From NCBI RefSeq assembly GCF_023501975.1, contig NZ_JAMFLH010000005.1, forward strand, positions 179,691 to 243,690: a stretch of 64,000 bases of DNA, given 5' to 3'. Position numbers and translations under genes: made by a program. The DNA is from Altererythrobacter sp. KTW20L. GTDB taxonomy: Bacteria > Pseudomonadota > Alphaproteobacteria > Sphingomonadales > Sphingomonadaceae. Below, in pieces: positions 9,113-18,482 of this stretch (positions are counted from its first letter, which is position 1; the number at the start of each line of letters is the position of its first letter). The notes under the pieces are model-generated. The model did no database searches, was not told where the DNA came from, and saw nothing but the letters and a program-made list of their open reading frames with translations.

Positions 9113-9670
9113 ATGGCAAGGCATTATCGACACCTGGCGCGTTTGGCTCCGCTGGCCCTGGCGGGCGTGGGCCTGGCGTCCTGCGGGGAAGAGCCGGTGG
9201 ACCTGCCCTATGGTACCGCCCAGCAGTTCATGGCCAACGAGGTGCAGTCCACGGCAGAGGTCTATTGGAACGCCGTGGGGGCAGTCAGCGAACTGGTCGA
9301 TGGGGAGCCGGTGTTCCGCGAATTCGAGCCCCAGACCGACGAGGAATGGCAACAGGTGGCCGATGCGGCAGTAAAGATGCGCGAATATGGCGAAGTGCTC
9401 GCCACTCCCGCCTATGCCGATGGCCGCGGTGATGACTGGATGGACTTTGCGCAAGGGCTGCAGGCGGTCTCGCGCCAGGCCGAACAGGCCGCTCTCGACA
9501 AGAGCCCCGAGGCGGTGTTCGAAGTGGGTGGCACACTCTACAATGTGTGCACCGCCTGCCACCAGTCCTACCCGCCCGCGGACCTGCCCGCCGGGATGAC
9601 AGTGGACGACATCGATCGCCCCTCGCCCGATGAAACGCTGGAAGAGTACCGCGCCCAAGACGCGACCTAG
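9113..9670 (+). CDS. Class II-like c-type cytochrome lipoprotein (c556/c' type)
   Basis: 185 residues with a lipoprotein signal (LASC, lipid Cys24). The heme motif CTACH is near the C-terminus (Cys146, Cys149, His150) after a mostly helical region, which is the layout of cytochrome c' and c556 four-helix bundles. It heads an apparent three-gene unit with the HupE-like membrane protein (3-base gap) and the anchored protein (overlapping start). It probably receives or relays electrons in the periplasm. A second, unrelated-in-sequence class II cytochrome is at 62836-63330. Confidence 0.85.
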   Translation: MARHYRHLARLAPLALAGVGLASCGEEPVDLPYGTAQQFMANEVQSTAEVYWNAVGAVSELVDGEPVFREFEPQTDEEWQQVADAAVKMREYGEVLATPAYADGRGDDWMDFAQGLQAVSRQAEQAALDKSPEAVFEVGGTLYNVCTACHQSYPPADLPAGMTVDDIDRPSPDETLEEYRAQDAT

Positions 9671-9673
9671 CCG

Positions 9674-10363
9674 ATGATCCGTCCCGCCCATGTCGTGGCG
9701 GCGTGCCTGATTGCCGCCGCCCTGCTCGTCCCTGAACTCGCCCTGGCGCACGATGTTGCCGAGGGTGACAAGGCCTTCGTCCAGTCGGTCGAAGGCCCGG
9801 CGGTGTTTCCGTTCCTCTATCTCGGCGCCAAGCACATGGTGACGGGGTACGATCACATTGCCTTCCTGGTGGGCGTGGTGTTCTTCCTCCACCGGTTGCG
9901 CGACGTGGTGCTCTATGTGTCGCTGTTCACTCTCGGGCACTCGATCACCCTGCTGGGCGGCGTGCTGCTGGGGATCGGCGCCAACGCCTATGTGATCGAT
10001 GCGATCATCGGGCTGTCGGTGGTCTACAAGGGGGTGGAGAACATCGGCGGGTTCAAGCGCATCGGCCTCAATATCGACACCCGCGCGGCAGTGCTGGTGT
10101 TCGGCCTGTTCCACGGCATGGGCCTGGCCACCAAGGTGATGGACCTGGAGATGTCGCGCGACGGGCTGCTGACCAACCTCGTCGCATTCAACGTGGGTGT
10201 GGAGCTTGGCCAGGTACTGGTGCTGGCCTTCGTCGTCTCGCTGTTCGCCGTGTGGCGCCACCGGTCGAGCTTTACCCGCTACGCCTTTGCCGCCAATGTG
10301 GCGCTCATCCTGGTGGGCCTGGTGCTCACCGCCGTCCAAGTCGAAGGATATATCTCGTCATGA
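9674..10363 (+). CDS. HupE/UreJ-family membrane protein
   Basis: 229 residues, a cleavable N-terminal signal ending at LALAHD and about six membrane segments. The sequence LGAKHMVTGYDHIAFLVGVVFFL and the later LGHSITLL and LFHGMGLA match the HupE/UreJ_2 family, whose His- and Asp-containing helices are associated with nickel or other metal handling and hydrogenase or urease maturation. No hydrogenase or urease genes are in this window, so another role is likely here. Its start is three bases after the class II cytochrome stop and its stop overlaps the next start, so the three genes form one unit. Confidence 0.85.
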   Translation: MIRPAHVVAACLIAAALLVPELALAHDVAEGDKAFVQSVEGPAVFPFLYLGAKHMVTGYDHIAFLVGVVFFLHRLRDVVLYVSLFTLGHSITLLGGVLLGIGANAYVIDAIIGLSVVYKGVENIGGFKRIGLNIDTRAAVLVFGLFHGMGLATKVMDLEMSRDGLLTNLVAFNVGVELGQVLVLAFVVSLFAVWRHRSSFTRYAFAANVALILVGLVLTAVQVEGYISS

Positions 10364-11043
10364 GCCTTAACCCGCCCGCCAAATCACGCCGCACGCCCTT
10401 GCTCGTCGGTGGCGCAGTGGTCGTCGTGGCAGCAATTGCCGTGCTGTTCGTCCTGCCCGCCGAAACCGGCTGGGATCCGACCGGCGTCGGGGCCGCAACG
10501 GGCCTCGTCAAGATTGCCAGTCCCGACAACGAGGAGCTGGAGCGCGGGCTCGCCCGGATGGAGACCGAGGATGTGCTGCTGCTGTCCGACACCCCGCCCG
10601 CCGCAGAACCTGGCGCGACCGACGTGTGGGAGTACGAACTGGCCCCCTACGAATCGATCGAATTCAAGTACACCGCGCCGGAAGATGCCCGGATCGCCTT
10701 CCGCTGGGAGGGCTCGGCTCCGCTCAACTACGACATGCACAGCCACCCGTTCGACGGCGGCGTGGAACTGACCGAGAGCTTCGGGGTGAGCCAGGCGCAG
10801 CAGATGCAGGGCATCTATATCGCTCCGTTCACTGGCATCCACGGGTGGTACTGGCAGAACCGCTCGACGGACAATGTCATTGTCCGGCTGGAAGCGAGCG
10901 GCGGTATGACCACTTCGACAATCTACAGTTCGGTTGGCGAGGTGGATCGCCCGCTGGAAGGCGTGGAGAACAGTGTCGAGGGCAGCGCCGCCGGGCACGA
11001 CATGCAGGGCTCCGCCGAGGGTGATGGCGGCGAAACCGGATGA
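10360..11043 (+). CDS. Membrane-anchored periplasmic protein, partner of HupE-like protein
   Basis: 227 residues starting at an ATG that overlaps the HupE stop (ATGA). One transmembrane helix (about 12-30) is followed by a periplasmic domain containing WDPTGVG, WEYELAPYESIEFKYT, a His-rich DMHSHPFDGG and GIHGWYWQNRS. The C-terminal tail is low complexity. Homologous pairs of a HupE-like protein and such a single-pass protein are familiar in proteobacteria, where the second is labelled a transmembrane anchor protein. The beta-rich domain with MHSHP and HGWYW could bind a metal or sugar, but this is speculation. No function is assigned. Confidence 0.75.
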   Translation: MSLNPPAKSRRTPLLVGGAVVVVAAIAVLFVLPAETGWDPTGVGAATGLVKIASPDNEELERGLARMETEDVLLLSDTPPAAEPGATDVWEYELAPYESIEFKYTAPEDARIAFRWEGSAPLNYDMHSHPFDGGVELTESFGVSQAQQMQGIYIAPFTGIHGWYWQNRSTDNVIVRLEASGGMTTSTIYSSVGEVDRPLEGVENSVEGSAAGHDMQGSAEGDGGETG

Positions 11044-11192
11044 TACAAAGTGCGACAAAAAAACCGGATTAAGTCAACTGGCAGGGCCTATATGGCCTTG
11101 TTGTTACGCTGGGCTTGGCGCTAGGTTTGTGCCAATGCCTGAGCTGTGGCTGGCGCATTGATACCGGCCAAGTGAAAGATGGGGAGTTGGGT

Positions 11193-13157
11193 GTGATCAG
11201 ACTGGGGTTCAACCGTGCCGTGCGGATCGCCGCGATTTCGACGATGGCCCTGGCGGCTGCCGCCTGCACCACCGCCACTGGCGGTTCTGGCGCAATGGCC
11301 AGCAGCGTCGGCGTTCCGGCGGAAGATTTCGACTATGCCGCCTGGGATGGCTATCTCGGTGGCGGGCACAGCGCGCAGTATTCCGCGCTTGACCAGGTCA
11401 ACCGCAGCAACGTCAACCAGCTTGCCGTTGCCTGGACTTATGAAACCGGCGCGGGCCAGGCTCCGCTGTTCAATCCCACCGTGGGCGGTGGCCGCATGTA
11501 TGTGCAGAATGGCCAGGGCAAGCTCGTCGCGCTCGATCCGGCCACCGGACGGGAACTGTGGGTCAGCAACCTCGAAGGGCGCGTGGGCAGCCGCGGGGTG
11601 AACTACTGGGAAAGCGCCGATGGCCGCGAAGGCCGCCTGATGGTGCTCAACAACGGCATCCTGCGCGCGGTCGATGCCGCTACGGGCCAGATGATTCCCG
11701 GCTTCGGGACCAATGGCGGGGTGGACCTGCGCGATGCCCTGCCGCGCGATATCGCCATGCCGGCCAACCCGCTGATGACCAACAACCCGGGCCGCATCTA
11801 TGGCAACACGATCATCATGTCGCTGCCCGCCGGTGCCTATGACTATGCCTCGGCGCCGGCCAATATCCACGCCTATGACGTGATCACGGGCGAGTTGAAG
11901 TGGACCTTCAACGTGATCCCGCGTGAAGGCGAATTCGGCTATGACACCTGGCCCGAAACCGAGGATCGCGCGCAGTTCGGCGGCGTGCACAACTGGTCGG
12001 AAAGCACGGTCGATACCGAACTGGGCATCGTGTTCATCCCCACCGGCACCCCGCGCTATGATTTCTACGGCGGCAACCGCGAAGGCGACAACCTGTTCGG
12101 CAACTCGATCGTCGCGCTCGATGCCAACACGGGCGAGCGGATCTGGCACTTCCAGACCGTGCACCATGATCTGTGGGATTTCGATCTGCCGGTAGCTCCC
12201 AAGCTGATGACCATTACCCGCAACGGACAGCGGATTCCGATCGTCATCCAGGTGTCGAAGCAGGGCTATGTCTTTACCTTCGACCGCCGCACGGGCGAGC
12301 CGATCTGGCCGATCGAGGAAGTGGCTGTGCCCGCTTCGGACGTGCCGGGCGAACACGCCAGCCCGACCCAGCCGGTCCCGACCTGGCCGCTGCCCTACAT
12401 GCGGATGGAGTTCACCGAGGACGACATCAACCCCTACCTGCCCGAAGCGGACCAGGAAGCGCTGCGCAATTCCCTGCGCAACGAATGGCGCAACGACGGC
12501 ATCTTCACTCCGCCGTCCCTGCGCGGGTCGATCTCGATGCCGGGCCACAACGGCGGCGCGAACTGGGGCAACGTTTCGGTCGATCCGGAACGCCAGCGAC
12601 TCTACATCGTCAGCCGCGAACTGCCGCTGCTGCTGAAGATCAACCCGGATAACCGGCCCGAAGCGCTGGAAGCCATGCCCAATGCGCAAGAGGACAACAT
12701 CCCCTATCGCTGGCCGGTCAACTTCATGCTGCAATCGAACGGCATGGTGGCGATCAAGCCGCCGTTCTCCAACCTCACCGCCTATGACATGAACACCGGC
12801 GAGCGGATCTACCACATCCCCAACGGCGAGATCATGACACTGGAAGCGCAGGGCATCACCGGCGTCGGCGCGCAGACCCCGCGCAGCGGTCCGGTGGCGA
12901 CGGCTGGCGGCCTGCTGTTCGTCAACACCGCCAGCGACCGCGCCCTGCGCGCCCGCGACGCGGACACTGGCGCCGTGCTGTGGGAACACCGCTTCGACGC
13001 GGCGACCGAAGGCGTGCCGGCGGTCTATATGGTCGATGGCGTGCAATACATCACCGTGCCGGTCGGCGGCGTGGGCCACTTCCTCGGCGGTCTCGGCCTG
13101 CCCGAGCCGGGGGCCAGCCGCTATGTCACCTTCGCCCTGCCGCGGGGAGGCAACTGA
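11193..13157 (+). CDS. PQQ-dependent dehydrogenase lipoprotein, glucose/quinate-type
   Basis: 654 residues from a GTG start with a well-placed GGGGAG; an upstream open frame without a ribosome site is ignored. It has a lipoprotein signal (LAAAAC). The quinoprotein propeller has the catalytic segment HHDLWDFDLP, the Gcd-type signature, preceded by EGDNLFGNSIVALDANTGERIWHFQ. It has no heme and no multi-helix membrane domain, so it should be tethered to a membrane by lipid. The stop overlaps the start of the first of three tandem paralogues of an exported unknown family, giving a strong hint that they act together. It is distinct in sequence from the other four quinoproteins, so the set is not a recent duplication. 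Confidence 0.88.
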   Translation: MIRLGFNRAVRIAAISTMALAAAACTTATGGSGAMASSVGVPAEDFDYAAWDGYLGGGHSAQYSALDQVNRSNVNQLAVAWTYETGAGQAPLFNPTVGGGRMYVQNGQGKLVALDPATGRELWVSNLEGRVGSRGVNYWESADGREGRLMVLNNGILRAVDAATGQMIPGFGTNGGVDLRDALPRDIAMPANPLMTNNPGRIYGNTIIMSLPAGAYDYASAPANIHAYDVITGELKWTFNVIPREGEFGYDTWPETEDRAQFGGVHNWSESTVDTELGIVFIPTGTPRYDFYGGNREGDNLFGNSIVALDANTGERIWHFQTVHHDLWDFDLPVAPKLMTITRNGQRIPIVIQVSKQGYVFTFDRRTGEPIWPIEEVAVPASDVPGEHASPTQPVPTWPLPYMRMEFTEDDINPYLPEADQEALRNSLRNEWRNDGIFTPPSLRGSISMPGHNGGANWGNVSVDPERQRLYIVSRELPLLLKINPDNRPEALEAMPNAQEDNIPYRWPVNFMLQSNGMVAIKPPFSNLTAYDMNTGERIYHIPNGEIMTLEAQGITGVGAQTPRSGPVATAGGLLFVNTASDRALRARDADTGAVLWEHRFDAATEGVPAVYMVDGVQYITVPVGGVGHFLGGLGLPEPGASRYVTFALPRGGN

Positions 13158-14215
13158 TGCGGAAAGGTGCACTGCTGACCGGGATCGCTGCTTGCGGCCT
13201 GCTGCTGGCCGGCTGTGCATCCTCTGCCGTGATGGCGCAGGCGGAGGAGGACCTGACGGTCCTCCCTGCCCCGTCCAACGACTTTCAACCATCGCTGACC
13301 CAGTGGGGTGAGCCCGATTTCCGCGGCGGCTGGCCGATTGACCATCTCAACGGCCGCACCCCGCTGCAACGGGCGGCAGAACACGGCAACCGCCAACTGC
13401 TGACGCAAGAAGAATTCAACGCCCGCTCCGAAATGGTCGAGGCGCTCGAACTGCGTTACCAGAACGAGGATACCGGCGGCACCATGGGCATTGGCCACTG
13501 GGCCGAAGTGGCCGCAGCCAATCGCCGGACCAGCTGGATCACCGCGCCCGCCAATGGCCGCCTGCCCGCCTTTACAGCCGAGGGCCAGGCCCTGTCCGAT
13601 GCCATGCGCAGCACCTGGGTGCAGGGCCAGCCATTCGACACCTGGACCGATTTCGACAGCTGGGACCGCTGCATCACCCGCGGCCTGCCGGCCTCGATGT
13701 TCCCCTTCATGTACAACAACGGCATGCGCATCTTCCAGGCGCCCGGCCTTGTCGCGCTGCAGATGGAAATGGTCCACGAAACGCGGATGATCTACACCGA
13801 TGGCCGCGCGCCCATCCCCACGCAGATAGCCCATTGGCTGGGTGAAAGCCGGGGCGAGTGGGAGGATCACAACACGCTGAAGGTCACGACCACCAATTTC
13901 ATGCCCGGCCCCAGCGCGACCAACATCGGCACGACCGGATCGCCACCCAACAACAAGACCCCGGTCAGCAGCAGCGCCCGATTGGTGGAACGCTTCCACA
14001 TGGTCGGCCCGGACGAAATCATCTATGAATTCACCTGGGAAGACCCGGTCGTCTTCGCCGAACCCTGGTCCGCGCGGCTGGAATGGCAGCGGGACGAGGA
14101 ATTCGAGATCTACGAATATGCCTGCCATGAAGGCAATGTGCAGATCCGCAACTATATCAATGCCAGCAGGGTCGAGCGCGGCCTTGCACCGCCGACCATG
14201 GGAGCGGGTGAATGA
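13157..14215 (+). CDS. Exported protein of unknown family, paralogue 1 (YNNG family)
   Basis: 352 residues with a lipoprotein signal (LLAGC). I do not recognise a characterised family. It shares long conserved blocks with the next two genes: WGEPDFRGGWPI near the N-terminus, FDSWDRC-TRG-PASM-PF-YNNG in the middle, GESRGEWEDHNTL, and YEYACHEGNVQIRNYI at the end. The conserved Cys in WDRC and in YACHEG could form a disulfide or metal site. The start overlaps the quinoprotein stop and the stop overlaps the next start, so all are translated in one run. Similar proteins are abundant in acidobacteria and marine bacteria as hypothetical proteins. Confidence 0.85.
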   Translation: MRKGALLTGIAACGLLLAGCASSAVMAQAEEDLTVLPAPSNDFQPSLTQWGEPDFRGGWPIDHLNGRTPLQRAAEHGNRQLLTQEEFNARSEMVEALELRYQNEDTGGTMGIGHWAEVAAANRRTSWITAPANGRLPAFTAEGQALSDAMRSTWVQGQPFDTWTDFDSWDRCITRGLPASMFPFMYNNGMRIFQAPGLVALQMEMVHETRMIYTDGRAPIPTQIAHWLGESRGEWEDHNTLKVTTTNFMPGPSATNIGTTGSPPNNKTPVSSSARLVERFHMVGPDEIIYEFTWEDPVVFAEPWSARLEWQRDEEFEIYEYACHEGNVQIRNYINASRVERGLAPPTMGAGE

Positions 14216-15342
14216 CCTTGCGTAGTGCCACCAGTCGCGCGGCCCTTGCCGGAGTGTTCCTGGCTGCGGCCTGCTGGGCGCCGGCCATGGCGGAGACGGC
14301 GGTACCCGATGACCTGACCGTGATGCCTGCCGTATCGGACGATTACCGTCCGGCAACCACACCCTGGGGCGACCCAGATTTCCGTGGCGGCTGGCCGATC
14401 AACGATATCGCCGAACTGCCGGTGGAACGGCCCGACCGTTTCGGCAACCGCCACTGGAAGACGGCCGAGGAACTGGCCGCCGAACAGGGCCGCGTGGACC
14501 AGCTCGAACAGGCCTATGACGCCGAGGACGAGGAAGGCACCATCGGCCTCGGCCACTGGATCGAATACCAGGCCGGCAGCCGTCGCACCTCGATGCTGGT
14601 CGAACCGGCCAGCGGCAAGCTTCCCGCGCTGACCGATGAGGGGGTCCGGGCAGCCTCGTTCAACAGGTCGAGCTGGGTCAACGGCCAGACGTTTGACTGG
14701 GTGGACGATTTCGACAGCTGGGACCGCTGCTGGACGCGCGGCTTCCCCGCTTCGATGCTGCCGTTCCGCTACAACAACGGCATCCGCATCTTCCAGGCGC
14801 CCGGTTATGTGGTGATCCAGCTCGAAATGCTCGGCACGCGGATCATCCCGGTCAGCGGTGCGGAACAATGGCCCGCTGCCGTCACCGGCATGTTCGGCAA
14901 CAGCCGCGGCCGGTGGGAAGACCACAACACGCTGGTGGTGGAAACGACCAACATGCAGCCCGGAGCCTCGCCGCTGAACGTGGCGACGCGCGGCGTTCCG
15001 CCACACAATACCCTGCCGACCAGCGCACAAGCGACCACGGTGGAACGGTTCCACATGATCGGGCCCGATACGATCACCTACGAGCTGACCTATTCCGATC
15101 CGGTCGTGTGGCAGGCGCCGTTCACCCTGCGGATGGACTGGTCGCGCGATGACTCCTACGAGTTTTTCGAGTATGCCTGCCATGAAGGCAACGTGCAGGT
15201 GCGCAACTACATCACCGCCGATCGCACGGCGCGCGAGCAGGAATATGCCCGGGGCCGGATGTTCGATCCGATCGATCCCGATGCCGGCCCGCCCCCGGCA
15301 ATGGACCCCGCCAGCCGGGGCGTAGGCAATAACAGGAATTGA
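14212..15342 (+). CDS. Exported protein of unknown family, paralogue 2 (YNNG family)
   Basis: 376 residues with a Sec signal (cleavage after AMAE). It carries the same ordered blocks as its neighbours: DDLTVMPAVSDDYRP, WGDPDFRGGWPI, SWDRCWTRGFPASMLPFRYNNG, GNSRGRWEDHNTLVVETTN and FEYACHEGNVQVRNYI. It has a Pro-rich C-terminal extension of about 40 residues that the others lack. The start overlaps the preceding stop by four bases. Identity to paralogue 3 appears higher than to paralogue 1, consistent with successive tandem duplication and divergence. Function unknown; a periplasmic enzyme or binding protein serving the quinoproteins is the simplest inference. Confidence 0.85.
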   Translation: MTLRSATSRAALAGVFLAAACWAPAMAETAVPDDLTVMPAVSDDYRPATTPWGDPDFRGGWPINDIAELPVERPDRFGNRHWKTAEELAAEQGRVDQLEQAYDAEDEEGTIGLGHWIEYQAGSRRTSMLVEPASGKLPALTDEGVRAASFNRSSWVNGQTFDWVDDFDSWDRCWTRGFPASMLPFRYNNGIRIFQAPGYVVIQLEMLGTRIIPVSGAEQWPAAVTGMFGNSRGRWEDHNTLVVETTNMQPGASPLNVATRGVPPHNTLPTSAQATTVERFHMIGPDTITYELTYSDPVVWQAPFTLRMDWSRDDSYEFFEYACHEGNVQVRNYITADRTAREQEYARGRMFDPIDPDAGPPPAMDPASRGVGNNRN

Positions 15343-15416
15343 TTCAGGACGTGACTTTTGGGGCGCATGGCCCCGCCCGGTACCAAGCGAATTCGACTAT
15401 CAGGAGAGAGACCACC

Positions 15417-16538
15417 ATGACCAAGATCACCACCTTCCGGACGGGCCGCCTGATGGCCGCCCTGTCCGTTGCCGCCCTGGCCTGCACCGCGCTGACCGCT
15501 CCGGTTGCCGCGCAATCCTATATCCCGGATGACCTGACAGTCATGCCGCCGGTGCCGACCAATTTCGACCCGCCCAAGACCGCCTGGGGCGATCCCGACC
15601 TGCGCGGCATGTGGCCAATCGACAACATCGCCAGCCTGCCGATGAACCGCCCGGCCCAGTTCGGCGACCGCTTCTGGTTGAACGATGATGAATATGCCGC
15701 CCGTCAGGCACAATATGGCGGCTCCGACGCGCGTTATGCCGCCGAAGACGAGAGCGGCACCATCGGCATGGGCCACTGGGTGGAATCCGACAGCTCGGGC
15801 CGCCGCACCAACCTGCTCGTCAGCCCGGCCAATGGCCAGCTTCCGGCCATGACCCCCGAAGCCGAAGCGCGCTATCGTTCCGGCCGGTCGAGCTGGACGC
15901 CGAACACCCAGTTCAACTGGACCAGCGATTTCGACACCTGGGACCGGTGCGTCACCCGTGGCTTCCCGGCATCGATGCTGCCGTTCCGCTACAACAACGG
16001 CATCCAGGTGCTGCAGTCGCCGGGCTATGTCGTCATCAACCTCGAGATGATCCACGATGCCCGCGTGATCCCGATCGTCGGCAGCCGCGATGAAATCGCC
16101 GCCCGTCGCTGGCCCGCCAGCGTCCGCACCTGGATGGGCCAGTCGATCGGCTACTGGGAAGGCAACACCCTGGTGATCGAAACGACCAACATCATCGCCG
16201 GCGATAGCGTGCCGGAAAACTCCTACGAGCGTGGCCCGTCGCCGCTGAACATGGCAACCATGGGCGTTCCGCCGTGGAACACTATCCCGACCAGCGAACA
16301 GGCCGTGGTGACCGAACGCCTGACCATGACCGGTCCGGATTCGGTGGTTTACGAACTGACCTACAACGACCCCGAAGTGTTCGTGGCTCCGTGGACCGCG
16401 CGCCTCGACTGGTCGCGCAATGACGACTATTCGTTCTTCGAATATGCCTGCCATGAAGGCAACGTGCAGATCCGCAACTACATCACGGCCAGCCGCGCCG
16501 GGGTGGAACTGTCGGGTGCCGAAGGCGGCGTCGAGTAA
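15417..16538 (+). CDS. Exported protein of unknown family, paralogue 3 (YNNG family)
   Basis: 373 residues starting at an ATG preceded by CAGGAGAGAG; Sec signal with cleavage after PVAAQ. The blocks are DDLTVMPPVPTNFDPPKTAWGDPDLRGMWPI, WDRCVTRGFPASMLPFRYNNG, GYWEGNTLVIETTN, YELTYNDPEVFVAPWTARLDWSRND and FEYACHEGNVQIRNYI. A 74-base gap separates it from paralogue 2, so it may also have its own promoter. The invariant Trp, Asp, Cys and His positions across the three paralogues are the best handles for defining an active or binding site. No known catalytic motif is evident. Confidence 0.85.
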   Translation: MTKITTFRTGRLMAALSVAALACTALTAPVAAQSYIPDDLTVMPPVPTNFDPPKTAWGDPDLRGMWPIDNIASLPMNRPAQFGDRFWLNDDEYAARQAQYGGSDARYAAEDESGTIGMGHWVESDSSGRRTNLLVSPANGQLPAMTPEAEARYRSGRSSWTPNTQFNWTSDFDTWDRCVTRGFPASMLPFRYNNGIQVLQSPGYVVINLEMIHDARVIPIVGSRDEIAARRWPASVRTWMGQSIGYWEGNTLVIETTNIIAGDSVPENSYERGPSPLNMATMGVPPWNTIPTSEQAVVTERLTMTGPDSVVYELTYNDPEVFVAPWTARLDWSRNDDYSFFEYACHEGNVQIRNYITASRAGVELSGAEGGVE

Positions 16539-16550
16539 CAGGCAATGGTG

Positions 16551-16584
16551 CCGGGGGCGCGGGCTTGCTGCCTTGCGCCCCCGG
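16551..16584. terminator. Strong GC-rich hairpin without a T-run
   Basis: A perfect 10-base stem (CCGGGGGCGC with GCGCCCCCGG) around a 14-base loop, just after the stop of paralogue 3. No T-run follows, so it may be a rho-assisted terminator, an mRNA 3'-end stabiliser, or a partial block before the carboxylesterase gene. The rest of this 170-base gap shows nothing clear. Confidence 0.45.
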
Positions 16585-16708
16585 ACACTGCCCCTCCCCT
16601 GAAGGTCGAGGGCACGGCGGCCGCACGCTACGCGGCGCATTTCACAACACATTATCGGAGCGCGCGCATCGTAACCAGGCGCGGCCGCAACAGGGAAACA
16701 GGACGACC

Positions 16709-18403
16709 ATGACACGCAAAATCGGCAAAACCGCTTTCGCCAGATCCGCTCTGGTCGCCCTGATGATGGCTTCGGTCGGTGCCTGCGCCACTGCCGACAT
16801 GGCCGTGGCGCAATCCACTGCTGCCGGCACCAGTATGATCGCCAGCGGTCCCGTGCAGACCGAGCAGGGCATGGTGCGCGGCGTGCCGGGCGCGCTGCCG
16901 GGCATCACAGTGTTCAAGGGCCTGCCCTTTGCCGCGCCGCCGGTGGGCGACCTGCGCTGGGAACAGCCGCAGCCCGCCGCCTCGTGGACCGGCGTGCGCA
17001 TGGCAGACACCTGGGGCGACAGCTGCGTGCAGAACCCCGCCCCCACCCGCTTCCCGCCCAATTCCGCCACCGACATGCCCGACAGCCCGGGCATTTCGGA
17101 GGACTGCCTCTACCTCAACGTCTGGACTCCTGCCGCCAGCGCCGACGAGAGCCTGCCGGTGATGGTCTGGATCTATGGCGGGGCCTACAACGAAGGCGGC
17201 GGTTCGGCTCCGTTCAGCCATGGCGACCAGCTGGCGGCCAAGGGCGTGGTACTGATCACGCTGAACTACCGCGTCGGCTCGCTCGGTTTCTTCAGCCATC
17301 CGGAACTGACTGCGGCCAGCCCGCATGGCGCTTCGGGCAACCAGGCGCTGGGTGACAGTATCGCCGCGTTGCAGTGGATCCAGGACAATATCGAGGCCTT
17401 CGGCGGCGATCCCTCGCGCGTGACAATCTTCGGCGAGAGCGCCGGGGCAGCCATTGCCGGTGGCTTGGTCGGCGCGCCGCCCGCCCGTGACCTGGTGCAC
17501 CGCGCGATCCCGCAATCGGGCGCGTGGATGGGCCTTGGCATCGGCACCATGGTCCCGCGGGAACGCGCCGAAGCACAGGTTCTGCAGCAGGCACAGGAAC
17601 AGTTCGGCACCACTTCGCTGGCCGAACTGCGCGCCCAGCCCGCCACCGAAATCCATGCCAAGATCCGCGGTGCGGGCATGATCGTGGATGGCCACATCAT
17701 TCCCGAAGACGTGTCGATCGCGGTCGCCAACAACCGCCAGAACCCGTGGGACGTGCTCGCCGGATCGAACGAGGACGAAGGCAGCTTTACCGGCGGCATG
17801 GGCCCGGCGATGACGCTGGAACGCTACAACGCGGGCGAAGCCCAGCGCTATGGTGCCCACGTGGACCTCGGCCGCGCGGCCTATCCCGCCAGCAGCGATG
17901 AAGAAGCAGCGCTGCAGGCCCAGCGCCCGTTCTCCGACGGGATGAGCTGGCACATGCGCCAATATGCTGACGGGCAGGCGCGGCTGGGTCGCAATGCCTT
18001 CCTCTATTTCTTCACCCACGACCCGCTGTATGATCCCGACAAGCCGGATCTGGGCGCGGCGCATACGGGCGAAATCCCCTATGTGTTCAACAACCTGTGC
18101 GCCCCGCGGACTTTCCCTGGCGGCTCGTCGGTCGAACTGATGTGCGGCAATCCGCGCGAGGAAGGCTTTGCCGACCAGGTTTCGCAGTACTGGGTCAACT
18201 TTGCCGCCACCGGCAATCCCAACGGCCCCGGCCTGCCGCACTGGCCTGCCTCCAACGAACTGCCGCGCAACCAGGTCATGCGCCTCGACGCCGATGGTTC
18301 GGGTGTCGGCCCCTGGCTGACCCCGGCGCAGGACGCCTTCTACGCCGCGCAGTTCAACGAGCGCGTGGCCGGCCCGCTGGGAATCCCCGCCGCCGGACAA
18401 TGA
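16709..18403 (+). CDS. Type-B carboxylesterase, exported lipoprotein
   Basis: 564 residues with a lipoprotein signal (VGAC, lipid Cys26). The carboxylesterase/cholinesterase fold is clear from FKGLPFAAPPVGDLRW, EDCLYLNVWTP, the oxyanion-hole segment VWIYGGAY and the nucleophile elbow FGESAG (Ser244). The acidic residue is probably in SNEDEGSF and the His in AAHTGEIPYVF. It would cleave an ester in the periplasm or at the surface. It lies between the YNNG-family genes and the fourth quinoprotein, fitting a model in which ester release precedes quinoprotein oxidation. Substrate cannot be predicted from sequence. Confidence 0.9.
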   Translation: MTRKIGKTAFARSALVALMMASVGACATADMAVAQSTAAGTSMIASGPVQTEQGMVRGVPGALPGITVFKGLPFAAPPVGDLRWEQPQPAASWTGVRMADTWGDSCVQNPAPTRFPPNSATDMPDSPGISEDCLYLNVWTPAASADESLPVMVWIYGGAYNEGGGSAPFSHGDQLAAKGVVLITLNYRVGSLGFFSHPELTAASPHGASGNQALGDSIAALQWIQDNIEAFGGDPSRVTIFGESAGAAIAGGLVGAPPARDLVHRAIPQSGAWMGLGIGTMVPRERAEAQVLQQAQEQFGTTSLAELRAQPATEIHAKIRGAGMIVDGHIIPEDVSIAVANNRQNPWDVLAGSNEDEGSFTGGMGPAMTLERYNAGEAQRYGAHVDLGRAAYPASSDEEAALQAQRPFSDGMSWHMRQYADGQARLGRNAFLYFFTHDPLYDPDKPDLGAAHTGEIPYVFNNLCAPRTFPGGSSVELMCGNPREEGFADQVSQYWVNFAATGNPNGPGLPHWPASNELPRNQVMRLDADGSGVGPWLTPAQDAFYAAQFNERVAGPLGIPAAGQ

Positions 18404-18482
18404 TCTAGTTCCCCTCCCTCCACGCTTGCGCGCGCACGGACTTGCGCCATAGTGCGGACAAATATCTCTGGAGGGAGGGGAC

